Shown: positions 10,453 to 20,059 of the stretch, one piece after another
Position numbering within the stretch: the stretch's first letter is position 1
Layout: each line of letters starts with the position of its first letter
Assembly (NCBI RefSeq): GCF_024721115.1
Contig: NZ_JAMDHK010000002.1
Location: 124,001 to 188,000, forward strand
Reading direction: 5' to 3'
Source: Salipiger pentaromativorans
Lineage (GTDB): Bacteria > Pseudomonadota > Alphaproteobacteria > Rhodobacterales > Rhodobacteraceae
Length of the DNA stretch: 64,000 nt
Position numbers and translations under genes: made by a program
Notes under the pieces: model-generated
What the model was told of the DNA's origin: nothing
The model's database searches: none
Seen by the model: the letters and a program-made list of their open reading frames with translations, nothing else

Positions 10453-11378
10453 CCTGGATCCTGCTGAAACTGCTGCGCGCGCTGGTCACCATGGGGCTGG
10501 TGCTGACCTTTGTCTTCTTTGTGCTGCGCCTCTCGGGCGACCCGACGCTGGTGCTGCTGCCCGACGATGTGGATCAGGCGACGCGCGAGTTCTACCGCGC
10601 CAAATGGGGGCTCGATGCGCCGCTCTGGGAGCAGTACACCAGCTATCTGCGCGCGCTGTTGCAGGGCGATTTCGGCATCTCCTTCCGCAACAATATCGAC
10701 GCCTTTCAGGTGGTCTGGGACCGGGTGCCCAAGACCGCGCTGCTGGGCGGCACCGCCATCGCCATCGCGCTGCTGATCGGCATGCCGCTGGGGGTGCTGG
10801 CGGCGGTCTACCGCGACAGCTGGCTCGACCGCACCGTCATGAGCATCGCCGTCTTCGGCTTTTCCATGCCGAATTTCTTCCTCGGCATCCTGCTCATCCT
10901 GATCTTTTCGCTGAAGCTGCGGGTGCTGCCCTCGTCCGGCTCGGGCACCTGGGCGCATCTCATCATGCCCGCCGCGACGCTCGGCACCGGCTTTGCCGCG
11001 CAGATCGCCCGCTATACGCGGTCGTCGATGATCGACGTGCTGTCGAAACCCTATATGCGCACCGCGCGGTCCAAGGGCGCGGGGCTGACGCGGCGGGTGA
11101 GCCAACACGCGCTGCCCAACGCCTCGGTGCCGGTGGTGACGATCCTCGGCATCAAGGTGGGCGAGATGCTGGGCTGGGCGGTGGTGACCGAGACGGTCTT
11201 TGCCTGGCCGGGCATCGGGCGGCTGCTGACCAGCGCCGTGGCCTCGCGCGATCTGGCGGTGGTGCAATGCATCATGATCCTGCTCGCCTTCACCATGGTG
11301 GCGGCGAATATGGTGGTGGATCTGGTCTATGGCTGGCTTGACCCGAGGGTCCGCGTCGGCGCGAGGGCACAGGCATGA
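10449..11378 (+). CDS. ABC transporter permease (DppB-like)
   Basis: A 309-residue inner-membrane permease with about six hydrophobic segments. The BPD_transp_1 EAA loop appears around YMRTARSKGAGLTRRVSQHALPNA, matching DppB/OppB proteins in length and layout. Its N terminus carries the typical first helix and a periplasmic loop (WGLDAPLWEQYTSYL). It overlaps its neighbours by 4 bp on both sides and forms the translocation channel with the next gene. Confidence 0.85.
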
Positions 11379-12262
11379 GCGCGCTCGACCGTCCCGCGCT
11401 GCCCGCCCGCCGCTGGGTCTGGCTGGCCACGCTGTCGCGCCTGCCGGTGATGGTGAGCGTGGCGGCGGGCTTCATGCTGCTGATGCTCTTCGTCACCGTC
11501 TTCGCGCAGGTGATCCAGCCCTATGCCTTCGACCATGTGGACCTGATGAACCGCATGACCCCGCCGGTGCCGTTGGCAGGCGCCACATGGGCGCATCCCA
11601 TGGGCACCGACACGCTGGGCCGCGATCTTTTCTCGCGGCTGCTGGTGGCGGCGCAGACCTCCATGCTGCTGTCGATCCTCGGCACCTGCCTTGGCGCCGT
11701 GATGGGGATCGCGCTGGGCTTTCTTGCCGCCCACAAGGGCGGGCTCTGGGACGAGGTCATCATGGCGCTGGTGGATTTTCAGGCCGCCATGCCCTGGTTC
11801 ATCATCGCGCTCGCCATCCTTGCCTTCATGGGCAATTCCATGGCGGTCTTCATCGCCATCATGGGGCTTTACGGCTGGGAGACCTATGCCCGCATCACCC
11901 GTGGCCTCGTGCTGAGCGCGCGCGAGCAGGGCTATGCGCTGGCGGTGCGCGGGCTCGGCGCGAAACCGCGCCGGGTCTACCTGCATCACATTCTGCCCAA
12001 TATCGCCGGGCCGCTGATCGTGCAGCTCACGATCAACTTCCCCAACACCATCCTGTTCGAGACCTCGCTGAGCTTTCTCGGCCTCGGCATCCGCCCGCCG
12101 ATGACCTCGCTCGGCCAGATGCTGGGGGAGGGGCGCGACTACCTGATCAACGCATGGTGGCTCGCGGTCATCCCCGGACTGGTGATCTTTCTCACAACGC
12201 TCAGCATGTCCGTCCTCGGCGACTGGCTGCGCGTGAAACTCGACCCCTCGCTGGAGACCTGA
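11375..12262 (+). CDS. ABC transporter permease (DppC-like)
   Basis: A 295-residue permease. The DppC/OppC hallmark HPMGTDTLGRDLFSRL lies near residues 70-85. The EAA loop is EQGYALAVRGLGAKPRRVYLHHILPN and the C-terminal GLGIRPPMTSLGQML follows it. About six membrane segments are visible. It is coupled to the upstream permease by a 4-bp overlap and followed after 3 bp by the isomerase gene, so importer and enzymes are one transcript. Confidence 0.85.
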   Translation: MSALDRPALPARRWVWLATLSRLPVMVSVAAGFMLLMLFVTVFAQVIQPYAFDHVDLMNRMTPPVPLAGATWAHPMGTDTLGRDLFSRLLVAAQTSMLLSILGTCLGAVMGIALGFLAAHKGGLWDEVIMALVDFQAAMPWFIIALAILAFMGNSMAVFIAIMGLYGWETYARITRGLVLSAREQGYALAVRGLGAKPRRVYLHHILPNIAGPLIVQLTINFPNTILFETSLSFLGLGIRPPMTSLGQMLGEGRDYLINAWWLAVIPGLVIFLTTLSMSVLGDWLRVKLDPSLET

Positions 12263-12265
12263 CCC

Positions 12266-13228
12266 ATGACCCAATCCGATACCCTCGTCCGCGAGGACAC
12301 AGCCGCCACCGGCACCATCGTCGCCACCGGCTTCAACACCGGCGCCGAGAGCGATCTGAGCAAGCTCGACGCGCGGCTGGCGCATATGGCCGAGATCGGC
12401 TGCACCGGCGCCGAGATCACCGCCACCGGGCTTGACGCCGTGGTGTCCTGCCGCCTGCTGTCCGACCGCGTGGCGCAGATCCGCGAGATCATGGCGCGCT
12501 ATCCGCTCAGCTATTCCATGCACGCGCCCATCGCCATCAACCTGATGGACGAGGCGCATGGCGACCTGATGCAGAAGGCCGCAACGGTCTCCATGGAACT
12601 GGCCGCCGAGATCGGCGCGGGCGCGGTGGTCATCCATCCCGGCCGTTGCCATCCGGCGGATTGGGAGGCGCGGTCGACCACGCTTTTGGCGCAGGAGCTG
12701 GAGCGCCTGCACCCCGTCGCCGACCGCGCGGCAGAGCTGGGCGTGGCCATCGCCTATGAGAATATCTCGCCCAACCGCCGGGTGATCGACGGGCTCGAGA
12801 CCTCCTATTCGCTCGACCCGCGCCAGCTTGGCGCGCAGCTTGCCGCGCTCGATCACAAGGCGGTCTTTGCCTGCCTCGACATCAGCCACGCCCAGCAGGG
12901 CGCGGTGCTTTGGGGCTTCGACATGATCGAGGCCTGCGCGGCGCTGTCGCCCTGGATCGGGCATATCCATTATTCCGACAGCACCGGCCTGCCGGCGAGC
13001 TTTCCCTGGACGCAGGAGGGCGAGAAGCATTTCCTCGGCGCCGGCGACATGCACGCGCCCAAGGGCTTTGGGTCGGTGGATTTCGAGGCGCTGGCCGCGC
13101 GGCTCACGGTGCGCCCGGGCACGCGCATCGTCATCGAGATCAAACGGAATTTTCACAACCACGCGGAACGGGCGACCTTGCTTGCGGCCCAGGATTTCGC
13201 GCGGCGCGTCAATGGAGCTGCGGCATGA
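12266..13228 (+). CDS. Sugar phosphate isomerase/epimerase-like TIM-barrel protein
   Basis: A 320-residue cytosolic protein of the AP-endonuclease-2/xylose-isomerase-like TIM-barrel family. Visible metal-site motifs are VVIHPGR, AYENIS, ACLDISHAQQ and GHIHYSDS, ending in VIEIKRN. The family isomerises or epimerises sugars, sugar phosphates and related polyols with a divalent metal. It sits directly after the importer permeases and overlaps the phosphodiesterase ATG by 4 bp. It probably processes the sugar or polyol moiety released from the imported compound. The exact reaction cannot be read from the sequence. Confidence 0.75.
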   Translation: MTQSDTLVREDTAATGTIVATGFNTGAESDLSKLDARLAHMAEIGCTGAEITATGLDAVVSCRLLSDRVAQIREIMARYPLSYSMHAPIAINLMDEAHGDLMQKAATVSMELAAEIGAGAVVIHPGRCHPADWEARSTTLLAQELERLHPVADRAAELGVAIAYENISPNRRVIDGLETSYSLDPRQLGAQLAALDHKAVFACLDISHAQQGAVLWGFDMIEACAALSPWIGHIHYSDSTGLPASFPWTQEGEKHFLGAGDMHAPKGFGSVDFEALAARLTVRPGTRIVIEIKRNFHNHAERATLLAAQDFARRVNGAAA

Positions 13229-14676
13229 CCACACATATCGACAAGGCGGTTGTCGTCGTTTTCGACGGGCTGCGCCCGGATCTCATCGACGATGCCATGC
13301 CCAACCTGCGCGCCTTTGCCGACGAGAGCCTGCGCTTTACCAATGCGCGCTCTGTCTTTCCGTCGCTCACGCGGGTCTGCACCACGAGCCTTGCCACCGG
13401 GAGCTGGCCGGAGCGCCACGGCATCGTCGGCAACGCCTTTCACATGCCCGAGGTGGTGCCGGGCCGGCCGCTCGATACCTCGGATTTCACCCATCTCGCG
13501 CGGATGCGCGAAGTGCTGGGCGAGATCGTCACGACCGACAGTCTGGGACAGGCGCTGGCCCGCGCGGGCAAACGCATGGCGACGGTGCATGCGGGCTCGC
13601 CCGGGTCGGCCTTTCTGGTGAACCATGACGCGGCGCGCAACGGGCATTGGACCTTTTCCGTGCATGGCGCCGACAAGACCCAGACGCCCGAGGCGGTGGA
13701 GCGTGCCATCGCCGCCTGCGGCCCTCTGCCGGGGGGAGAGATCCCGAAGGTGGACGCGGTGGCCTATGCGGGCCGCGTGATGCGTGAGCTGGCCATCGCG
13801 CAGGACCGCGCCGATGTCGCCTGGCTCTGGCTGCCCGAGCCCGACACCTCGTTCCACTACCGCGAGATCGGCTCGGAAGCGAGCCGCGAGGCGCGCCGGG
13901 CCGCCGATCTGGTCTTTGGCGAGATCGTCCACCAGATCCGCAGCGGGCCGGAATCCGAGCGCACCGCAATTGTCGCGCTGTCGGATCACGGTCAGATCTC
14001 GACGGTGGAAGAGATCGACCTCGGCGCCGATCTGACTGCCGCCGGGCTCAGCGCCAGTTCGCGCCCCGGAGCAGAGACGAAATTCGCCATGACCGACGGC
14101 GCGGCGGGTGAGCTGCGTGCGCTCGACGGCGATCCGGGCCTTCTGCGGGCGGCGGTTTCCTTTCTTCGGGAACATCCGAAGGTTGCTGCGGTCTTTGCCC
14201 GCGATGCGCTCTGCGACGAGCTGCCGGGCGCGTTGCCGCAATCGCTGGTGCGCCACGGTCATGCCCGCCAGCCGGATCTGTTCTATGTGATGCGCTCGGA
14301 CGAGGCGCCCGACGCCTACGGCATTACAGGCCGCAGGGCTTACACCGGCGGCGTGCCGCTGGGCGGTGGCATGCATGGCGGGCTCAACCGCCACGAGATG
14401 GCCACGACGATGATCTGGCAGGTGCCGGGCGGCCGCACCGGCCACGAGACGGCGCCGGCGGCGCTGGTCGATGTGGCGCCGACGCTGGCGGCGCTGATGG
14501 GGCTTGCGCTCTCCGCCGATGGCCGTGCGCTGCCGCTGATGGCGGCAGAGACCGAAGCAGCACGGGTTCTGGAAACGCCGGGGCAGGGCGGCGATGGCGC
14601 GTTTGTGCTGCGCCGGATGGCGCAGGGCGGGCGGATCTACCTCGATTGTCTCGAAGCGGCGGGCGATGCCCGCTAA
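13225..14676 (+). CDS. Alkaline phosphatase superfamily phosphodiesterase (NPP-like)
   Basis: A 483-residue protein of the type I phosphodiesterase/nucleotide pyrophosphatase family. Likely metal ligands and nucleophile are Asp14 (VFDGLRPDL), Thr49 in VFPSLTRV, the PEPDTSFHY motif, ALSDHGQ and a late GLNRHEM His. The motif SWPERHGIVGN matches NPP proteins. The family cleaves phosphodiester or, in phosphonoacetate hydrolase, C-P bonds. No signal peptide is seen, so it acts in the cytosol after import. It is the last gene of the importer operon, 111 bp before phnF. A diester of phosphate or phosphonate is the likely substrate class. Confidence 0.75.
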   Translation: MTTHIDKAVVVVFDGLRPDLIDDAMPNLRAFADESLRFTNARSVFPSLTRVCTTSLATGSWPERHGIVGNAFHMPEVVPGRPLDTSDFTHLARMREVLGEIVTTDSLGQALARAGKRMATVHAGSPGSAFLVNHDAARNGHWTFSVHGADKTQTPEAVERAIAACGPLPGGEIPKVDAVAYAGRVMRELAIAQDRADVAWLWLPEPDTSFHYREIGSEASREARRAADLVFGEIVHQIRSGPESERTAIVALSDHGQISTVEEIDLGADLTAAGLSASSRPGAETKFAMTDGAAGELRALDGDPGLLRAAVSFLREHPKVAAVFARDALCDELPGALPQSLVRHGHARQPDLFYVMRSDEAPDAYGITGRRAYTGGVPLGGGMHGGLNRHEMATTMIWQVPGGRTGHETAPAALVDVAPTLAALMGLALSADGRALPLMAAETEAARVLETPGQGGDGAFVLRRMAQGGRIYLDCLEAAGDAR

Positions 14677-14709
14677 GGCGGGGGCGGGCGCGGCGATGGT
14701 TTCTTTCAA

Positions 14710-14738
14710 CTGTCATCGCCGCGTCACGCCCCCGTCAT
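14710..14738 (+). promoter_or_regulatory. Triple Pho box upstream of phnF
   Basis: CTGTCAT (14710), GCGTCAC (14721) and CCGTCAT (14732) are spaced exactly 11 bp apart, the arrangement bound by PhoB under phosphate starvation. This is the best Pho box in the window and lies 50-78 bp before phnF. Confidence 0.75.
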
Positions 14739-14756
14739 GCGGAGCCGCCACTGGTC

Positions 14757-14775
14757 AAATCATCCGAATGAATTT
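14757..14775. promoter_or_regulatory. Candidate phn operator (site B)
   Basis: AAATCATCCGAATGAATTT is a near-palindrome, 19 bp downstream of the Pho boxes and 12 bp before the phnF start. It shares its core with sites A, C and D. Its position suits repression, probably by PhnF itself. Confidence 0.6.
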
Positions 14776-14787
14776 GCGGGAAGAGTG

Positions 14788-15507
14788 ATGGCGAAATCGG
14801 GCAATTGGGAACGCGCGCGCGACTGGATCACCCGGAACATCGAAAGCGAGGCGCTGGCGGACGGCGATCGCCTGCCGACCGAGGGGGATATCCAGCGTCT
14901 GACCGGCGTCGGGCGCCACTCGGTGCGCCGCGCCGTCGCGATGCTGGCCGCCGAAGGGGTGCTGAGCGTCGAGCAGGGGCGCGGCACCTTCGTGCGCGCC
15001 AAGCCGCCGATCCTCTACCGCATCGGCGCGCGCACCCGGTTCCGCGAAAACCTGATGTCGCAGGGGGTGACCCCCTCGGGCGACGCGATCGCCGCCGGCA
15101 TCGTGCCGGCCTCGGCCGAGGTGGCGCAGGCGCTGGGGCTTGCCCCCGGCGCGCAGGTGCACCGTGTGCTGCGCCGCAACCGCGCGGATGGCCGGCCGAT
15201 CAGCCTGGCCCGCGCCTTTCACGACGCCGCGCGCTTCCCCGACCTCGGCGCGCGGCGACAGCAGGGGATCTCGGTCACCGATATCTATCGCGATTACGGG
15301 ATCCCCGAATATCACCGGCTGGAAACCAGCTTTTACGCCCGCCTGCCCGATGGCTGGGAAGCGCGCGAGCTGGAACAGTCGGCAGAGCAACCGGTCATCG
15401 TCATGTGCAAGACCGACATCGACGAGGCCCGCCGCCCCATCGGCTTTTCCGAGTCGATCTGGTCCGCCGGACGGGTGCGGTTTTCGCTGGAGCCCGATCA
15501 TGACTGA
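14788..15507 (+). CDS. phnF: PhnF, GntR/UTRA family regulator of phosphonate use
   Basis: A 239-residue GntR-family regulator. An N-terminal winged helix (LPTEGDIQRLTGVGRHSVRRAVAML, with EQGRGTFV at the wing) is followed by a UTRA ligand-binding domain from about residue 90. The start MAKSGNWERA was chosen because GGGAAGAG precedes it and upstream codons would run through the operator. It heads the C-P lyase operon and overlaps phnG by 8 bp. PhnF proteins repress phn genes; the near-palindrome just upstream is the likely autoregulatory site. Confidence 0.88.
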   Translation: MAKSGNWERARDWITRNIESEALADGDRLPTEGDIQRLTGVGRHSVRRAVAMLAAEGVLSVEQGRGTFVRAKPPILYRIGARTRFRENLMSQGVTPSGDAIAAGIVPASAEVAQALGLAPGAQVHRVLRRNRADGRPISLARAFHDAARFPDLGARRQQGISVTDIYRDYGIPEYHRLETSFYARLPDGWEARELEQSAEQPVIVMCKTDIDEARRPIGFSESIWSAGRVRFSLEPDHD

Positions 15508-15937
15508 GACCGTGTCCCCCCTCGCGCCCTCGGAGCGGCTGTCCGTGCTGGCGCGCATGACCCCGGCGCGGCTTGCCGCCGAGGCCGAGGCGCTGCTGCC
15601 CGAGCTGGGCGAGATCGAGGTGCTGCAAAGCCGCAGCGGGCTGGTCATGCTGCCGATGCGGGACACGGTGATGGGCACCGATTTCCATCTCGGCGAGGTG
15701 CTGGTGAGCGAGGCGCATATCCGGCTGCCCGGCGGGGTGCAGGGCTATGGGATGATCACCGGCCACGATCTGGAACGCGCCATGGCCATGGCGGTGATCG
15801 ACGCGGGGTTTGCGGCGGGGATCGGCGGCGCGCGCCTGCCCGCGGCGGTTGCGGAAGAGGCCGCGCGTCAGGCCGCCGAGGACCGCGAGACCCTGCGCGA
15901 GATCGAGGCCACCCGCGTCAATATGGAGACCTTCTGA
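15500..15937 (+). CDS. phnG: PhnG, C-P lyase core complex subunit
   Basis: A 145-residue protein with PhnG features: a helical N terminus (RLSVLARM), then LPMRDTVMGTDFHLGEVLVSEAHI and GYGMITGHDLERAMAMAVIDA. PhnG joins PhnH, PhnI and PhnJ in the core complex that makes ribose 1-phosphonate 5-triphosphate from MgATP and phosphonate. It overlaps phnF at its start and phnH by 1 bp (TGATG). Confidence 0.9.
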   Translation: MTETVSPLAPSERLSVLARMTPARLAAEAEALLPELGEIEVLQSRSGLVMLPMRDTVMGTDFHLGEVLVSEAHIRLPGGVQGYGMITGHDLERAMAMAVIDAGFAAGIGGARLPAAVAEEAARQAAEDRETLREIEATRVNMETF

Positions 15938-16479
15938 TGCAGAGCGCCCCGCAACCGGATGCCAGAGAGATCCGGGACAATGCCAGCTTTCACGCGCTGA
16001 TGATGGCGCTGTCCCGTCCCGGCGAGGTCCAGACCCTGCCGGAGGCCGGGTTTGCGCCGCTGGCGCAGGCTCTGCTCGACCGGGAATGCCGGGTCTTTGC
16101 CGATGACGACGCGCTTGTCCCGGTGCTGCGCGCCACCGGCGCGGCACTGGTGCCGCTGGCCGAGGCCGATCACCTGTTTGTCGCGCTCGACAGCGCGGCG
16201 GCGGTGCGGGCGCTGGCGGGGGCGGCGGTGGGGTCGTTCCTCTATCCCGATCAGGGGGCGACGGTGATCGCACCGGCGCAGATCGGCGTCGGCCCGGCGC
16301 TGACCCTGACCGGGCCCGGCATCGAGGGCCGCCGCACATTGCGGCTGGGCGGCGTCGATCCGGCGCTGTGGGAGGCGCGGCGGCGGCTCTGCCGCTATCC
16401 CGAAGGCGTCGATCTGTTTTTTGTGGACGGCCGGCAGATCGTGGGGCTGCCGCGCTCTACTGCGGTCGCGGAGGGCTGA
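15937..16479 (+). CDS. phnH: PhnH, C-P lyase core complex subunit
   Basis: A 180-residue protein matching PhnH, somewhat shorter than the 194-residue E. coli protein. The N-terminal FHALMMALSRPGEVQ and the late GIEGRRTLRLGGVDP and YPEGVDLFFVDG segments are conserved features. PhnH is required for triphosphate transfer to phosphonate and binds the GIJ complex. It lies between phnG (1-bp overlap) and phnI (3-bp gap). Confidence 0.9.
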   Translation: MQSAPQPDAREIRDNASFHALMMALSRPGEVQTLPEAGFAPLAQALLDRECRVFADDDALVPVLRATGAALVPLAEADHLFVALDSAAAVRALAGAAVGSFLYPDQGATVIAPAQIGVGPALTLTGPGIEGRRTLRLGGVDPALWEARRRLCRYPEGVDLFFVDGRQIVGLPRSTAVAEG

Positions 16480-16482
16480 GCG

Positions 16483-17538
16483 ATGGCTTATGTGGCAACC
16501 CGTGGTGGCGAACGCGCCATCGAACAGGCCGAGCGGCTTTACCGCGCGCAGATGGGCGAGATCACGCCCGCGCGCGTGGCCGAGATCGAGCGCGCCCTGC
16601 CGCACCTGATCGACCGGGTGATGGGCGAGGCCTCGCTTTATGCCCCCGATCTGGCGGCGCTGGCACTGGCGCAGTCGGGGGGCGATCTTTACGAGGCGCT
16701 GCTGCTGCTGCGCGCCTGGCGCAGCACCCAGCCGCGGTTGCAGACCGCCGCGCCGGTGACGCAGGAGGTGACGCTGACCCACCGCCGCATCTCGGCGGCG
16801 TTCAAAGATATTCCCGGCGGTCAGATCCTCGGGCCGACGCTGGATTACAGCCACCGGCTGCTGGCGACCGAGGTGCTCGAGGGCGCGCGCTTTGTGCCGG
16901 CGCCTGTCGAGAAGGCGGCGCGCCCCGCGCCCGCCTGCCACCCGTCGCTGGCCGACTGGCAAAAGGCGCAGGGGCTGGTCGAGGCACCCGCGCTGGCGCC
17001 GGTCGCGCGCGACGCGATCCCCGATCTCACCAAAGAGCCGCTGCTCTTCCCCGCCAAGCGCGCCCATACGCTGCAAAGCCTGGCTCGCGCCGATACCGGC
17101 GGGATGCTGGCGCTCGGATATTCGGCCATGCGCGGCTATGGCAACGCGCATCCCACGGTGAACGAGCTGCGGCTGTCGGAGGCCGAGGTGATCGTGCGCC
17201 ATCCGGACGGCACGGAGTTCAGCGCCGGACGGGTGAAGACCAGCCAGGCCGAGGTGGTGACGACGAAGGGCGAGGGCAAGCTGCGGCTGGGCTTTTGCGC
17301 TACGCTGGGTTGGAACGAGGTCAAGACCATCGCGGGCGCCACGCTGGACCTGAACGCGCCGGGCGCGCCCAAGGGCTCGCCGGTGAACGAGGAGTTCTTC
17401 CTCTATCACACCGAGCCGGTCGAAAGCTCGGGCTTCTGCATCCACTTCAAACTGCCGCATTACGTGACCTTCCAATCCTCGCTCGACGCGCTGCGCGATG
17501 CGAAGAAACGGCGCGAGACGACGGAGGAACCGGCATGA
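16483..17538 (+). CDS. phnI: PhnI, C-P lyase core complex nucleosidase subunit
   Basis: A 351-residue PhnI. The N terminus YVATRGGERAIEQAE and the central ISAAFKDIPGGQILGPTLDYSHRLL are conserved. The C-terminal FCIHFKLPHYVTFQ keeps the two histidines (H321, H326) that correspond to the metal-binding pair at the PhnI/PhnJ interface of E. coli. PhnI displaces adenine from ATP so that phosphonate is attached to ribose C1. Its stop overlaps the phnJ start (ATGA). Retention of these residues contrasts with the loss seen in PhnJ. Confidence 0.92.
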   Translation: MAYVATRGGERAIEQAERLYRAQMGEITPARVAEIERALPHLIDRVMGEASLYAPDLAALALAQSGGDLYEALLLLRAWRSTQPRLQTAAPVTQEVTLTHRRISAAFKDIPGGQILGPTLDYSHRLLATEVLEGARFVPAPVEKAARPAPACHPSLADWQKAQGLVEAPALAPVARDAIPDLTKEPLLFPAKRAHTLQSLARADTGGMLALGYSAMRGYGNAHPTVNELRLSEAEVIVRHPDGTEFSAGRVKTSQAEVVTTKGEGKLRLGFCATLGWNEVKTIAGATLDLNAPGAPKGSPVNEEFFLYHTEPVESSGFCIHFKLPHYVTFQSSLDALRDAKKRRETTEEPA

Positions 17539-18434
17539 GCCTCGACACGCTCACACGGCCCTGGAAGGCGTTTTCCTACGGCTTTCTGGATGCGTCTGCC
17601 AAACGCGAAATGCGCCGCAAGATCCTCAAAGCTATCGCGGTTCCGGGCTGCCAGATGCCCTATGCCAGCCGCGAGGTGCCGATTGCGCGCGGCTGGGGCA
17701 CCGGGGGCTTGCAGGCCACGCTGACGCTGGTCCATCCGGGCTCGGTCGTCAAGGTGATCGACCAGGGCGCAGACGACAGCGTCAATGCCGCCTCGATCCG
17801 GCGCTTCATCGCGCGGGTCTCGGGCGCGGCGACCACGCTGGATACGCTGGAGGCGACGATCCTCCAGTCGCGCCACCGGGTGCCCGAGGAAAAGCTGCGC
17901 TCCGATCAGGTGCTGGTCTTGCAGGTGCCCAATCCCGAGCCGCTGCGCCCGGTGGAGCCCAATATGTCCGTCGCGCGCCAGATGCATGCGGATGCGGATT
18001 ACGGGCGGATGTGGTTGCAGCTTTACGAACAGATCGTGCGCTCGGGCCGGGTGATGCAGGGCGCGTCCTACCCCTCGCTGGTGAACGGGCGCCATGTGAT
18101 GACGCCCTCGCCGATCCCGCGCTGGGACGTACCCAAGCTGAACATGGCGGAGCATCTGACAATTCTCTCGGCGGGGCGGGAAAAGCGGCTCTTTGCGGTG
18201 CCGCCCTTCACCCGGGTGGAGCCCCTGGTCTTCGACGATGTGCCCTACCGGGTCGAGGAGCACGGCGCGCTGAGCTGTCATCGCTCGGGCGCGCTGGGGT
18301 TCTTCATGAACGAGATCCCGCAGGAGGACGGCACGGCGCGATACGAGATCTCGGACAGCCAGCTCGGGGTCAAGCATCTGGACGGTGAGGCACCGGGCGA
18401 GACCTGGTATCGGGACGGGGAGTTTGCGACATGA
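17535..18434 (+). CDS. phnJ: PhnJ, C-P lyase catalytic subunit homolog lacking canonical Fe-S cysteines
   Basis: A 299-residue PhnJ (E. coli: 281). Conserved blocks are KAIAVPGCQMPYASRE with the glycyl-radical position Gly38, GWGTGG, KVIDQGADD, SRHRVPE, PSPIPRW and GREKRLFAVPPFT. E. coli PhnJ carries CX2CX21CX5C near its end, binding the [4Fe-4S] cluster and providing the catalytic thiol. Here the matching segment reads LSCHRSGALGFF then YEISDSQLG. At best Cys248 remains, with Ser251 or Arg250, Ile272 and Gly278 at the other three positions. The protein has only two cysteines (39 and 248). The frame is intact, with no sign of frameshift. It overlaps phnI and phnK by 4 bp. Confidence 0.85.
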   Translation: MSLDTLTRPWKAFSYGFLDASAKREMRRKILKAIAVPGCQMPYASREVPIARGWGTGGLQATLTLVHPGSVVKVIDQGADDSVNAASIRRFIARVSGAATTLDTLEATILQSRHRVPEEKLRSDQVLVLQVPNPEPLRPVEPNMSVARQMHADADYGRMWLQLYEQIVRSGRVMQGASYPSLVNGRHVMTPSPIPRWDVPKLNMAEHLTILSAGREKRLFAVPPFTRVEPLVFDDVPYRVEEHGALSCHRSGALGFFMNEIPQEDGTARYEISDSQLGVKHLDGEAPGETWYRDGEFAT

Positions 18435-19228
18435 CCCTGCTGCGAGAGGCGCCCCGGCTGGTTCAGGCACAGCCTTTGCTGCGCATGGAGCGGGTGCACA
18501 AGCGCTATGGCGATGTGGTGGCGCTCGAGGATGTCTCGGCCGAGGTCTATCCCGGCGAGGTGCTGGGCATCGTTGGCGAAAGCGGCTCGGGGAAATCGAC
18601 GCTGCTGCGGATGATGAATCTCGAGGATCTGCCGGATGCGGGCCATTACCGGCTCGACCTGCCGGGGGTGCCGGAGGATCTGTTCACGCTCGACGGCTAT
18701 GCGCGGCGCATGCTGCGCGCGCATCATATCGGCATCGTCTATCAGAACCCGCATCTCGGGCTGCTGATGAAGAACTCCTCCTCGGGCAATGTCGCCGAAC
18801 GGCTGCTGATCGCCGGTGAGCGGCGGTTTGCGGTGCTGCGGGACAAGGCGCGCGATGCGCTCGCGGCCTCGGAATTCCCGCTCGACCGGATGGATGCGCC
18901 GCCCGTCGAACTGTCGGGCGGGATGCAGCAGCGGGTGCAGCTTGCCAAGGCGATCGCGCTGGAGCCGGCGGTGCTGCTGCTCGACGAACCGACCACCGGG
19001 CTCGACGTGAGCGTGCAGGCGCTGGTGCTGGACACGCTGAAACGTCTGCAACGCGAGCGGCGGATCACCATGGTGATCGTCAGCCACGATCTTGGGGTGA
19101 TCCGCACCATGGCCGACCGGGTCATCGTCATGCGCCGGGGGCTGGTGGTCGAGGCCGGGCTGGTCGATCAGGTCTTTCAGGACCCGCAGGCGGCCTACAC
19201 CCAGGCGCTTGTCCATGCCAAGCTGTGA
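18431..19228 (+). CDS. phnK: PhnK, C-P lyase-associated ABC-type ATPase
   Basis: A 265-residue ABC-fold ATPase. Walker A is GESGSGKST (near residue 55), the signature LSGGMQQR and Walker B LLLDEPTTGLD. The insert ARRMLRAHHIGIVYQNPHLGLLMKNSSSGN is typical of PhnK. PhnK docks on the PhnGHIJ core rather than on membrane permeases. It overlaps phnJ by 4 bp and is followed by a 123-bp spacer with two hairpins before phnL. Confidence 0.9.
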   Translation: MTLLREAPRLVQAQPLLRMERVHKRYGDVVALEDVSAEVYPGEVLGIVGESGSGKSTLLRMMNLEDLPDAGHYRLDLPGVPEDLFTLDGYARRMLRAHHIGIVYQNPHLGLLMKNSSSGNVAERLLIAGERRFAVLRDKARDALAASEFPLDRMDAPPVELSGGMQQRVQLAKAIALEPAVLLLDEPTTGLDVSVQALVLDTLKRLQRERRITMVIVSHDLGVIRTMADRVIVMRRGLVVEAGLVDQVFQDPQAAYTQALVHAKL

Positions 19229-19262
19229 AAGGGTCCAGATGAGACGCGACCGCTCCAGGGGC

Positions 19263-19308
19263 GCAAATTCCTTCGAAGGAATTTGCAAGAGTTTTCGAAA
19301 ACTCTTGC
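19263..19308. repeat. Tandem double-hairpin intergenic repeat (copy 1)
   Basis: Two adjacent perfect palindromes: 24 bp at 19263-19286 (arm GCAAATTCCTTC) and 24 bp at 19285-19308 (arm GCAAGAGTTTTC), sharing a GC at the junction. They lie between phnK and phnL. The same architecture occurs at 31335-31380 and 40131-40190. As RNA they would form two stem-loops that could modulate phnL expression. Confidence 0.75.
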
Positions 19309-19351
19309 CCGCCCGGCCCGAACCTTGCCGCGAAACCGGAGGACGCCGGAA

Positions 19352-20045
<694 letters not shown>

Positions 20046-20059
<14 letters not shown>

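Noticed and set aside
13225-14676. Phosphonoacetate hydrolase (PhnA) as the identity of the alkaline phosphatase superfamily enzyme
   Set aside because: Same superfamily and phn context, but the FPSLTRV and SWPERHGIVGN motifs fit NPP-type phosphodiesterases better, and no PhnA-specific features were recognised.
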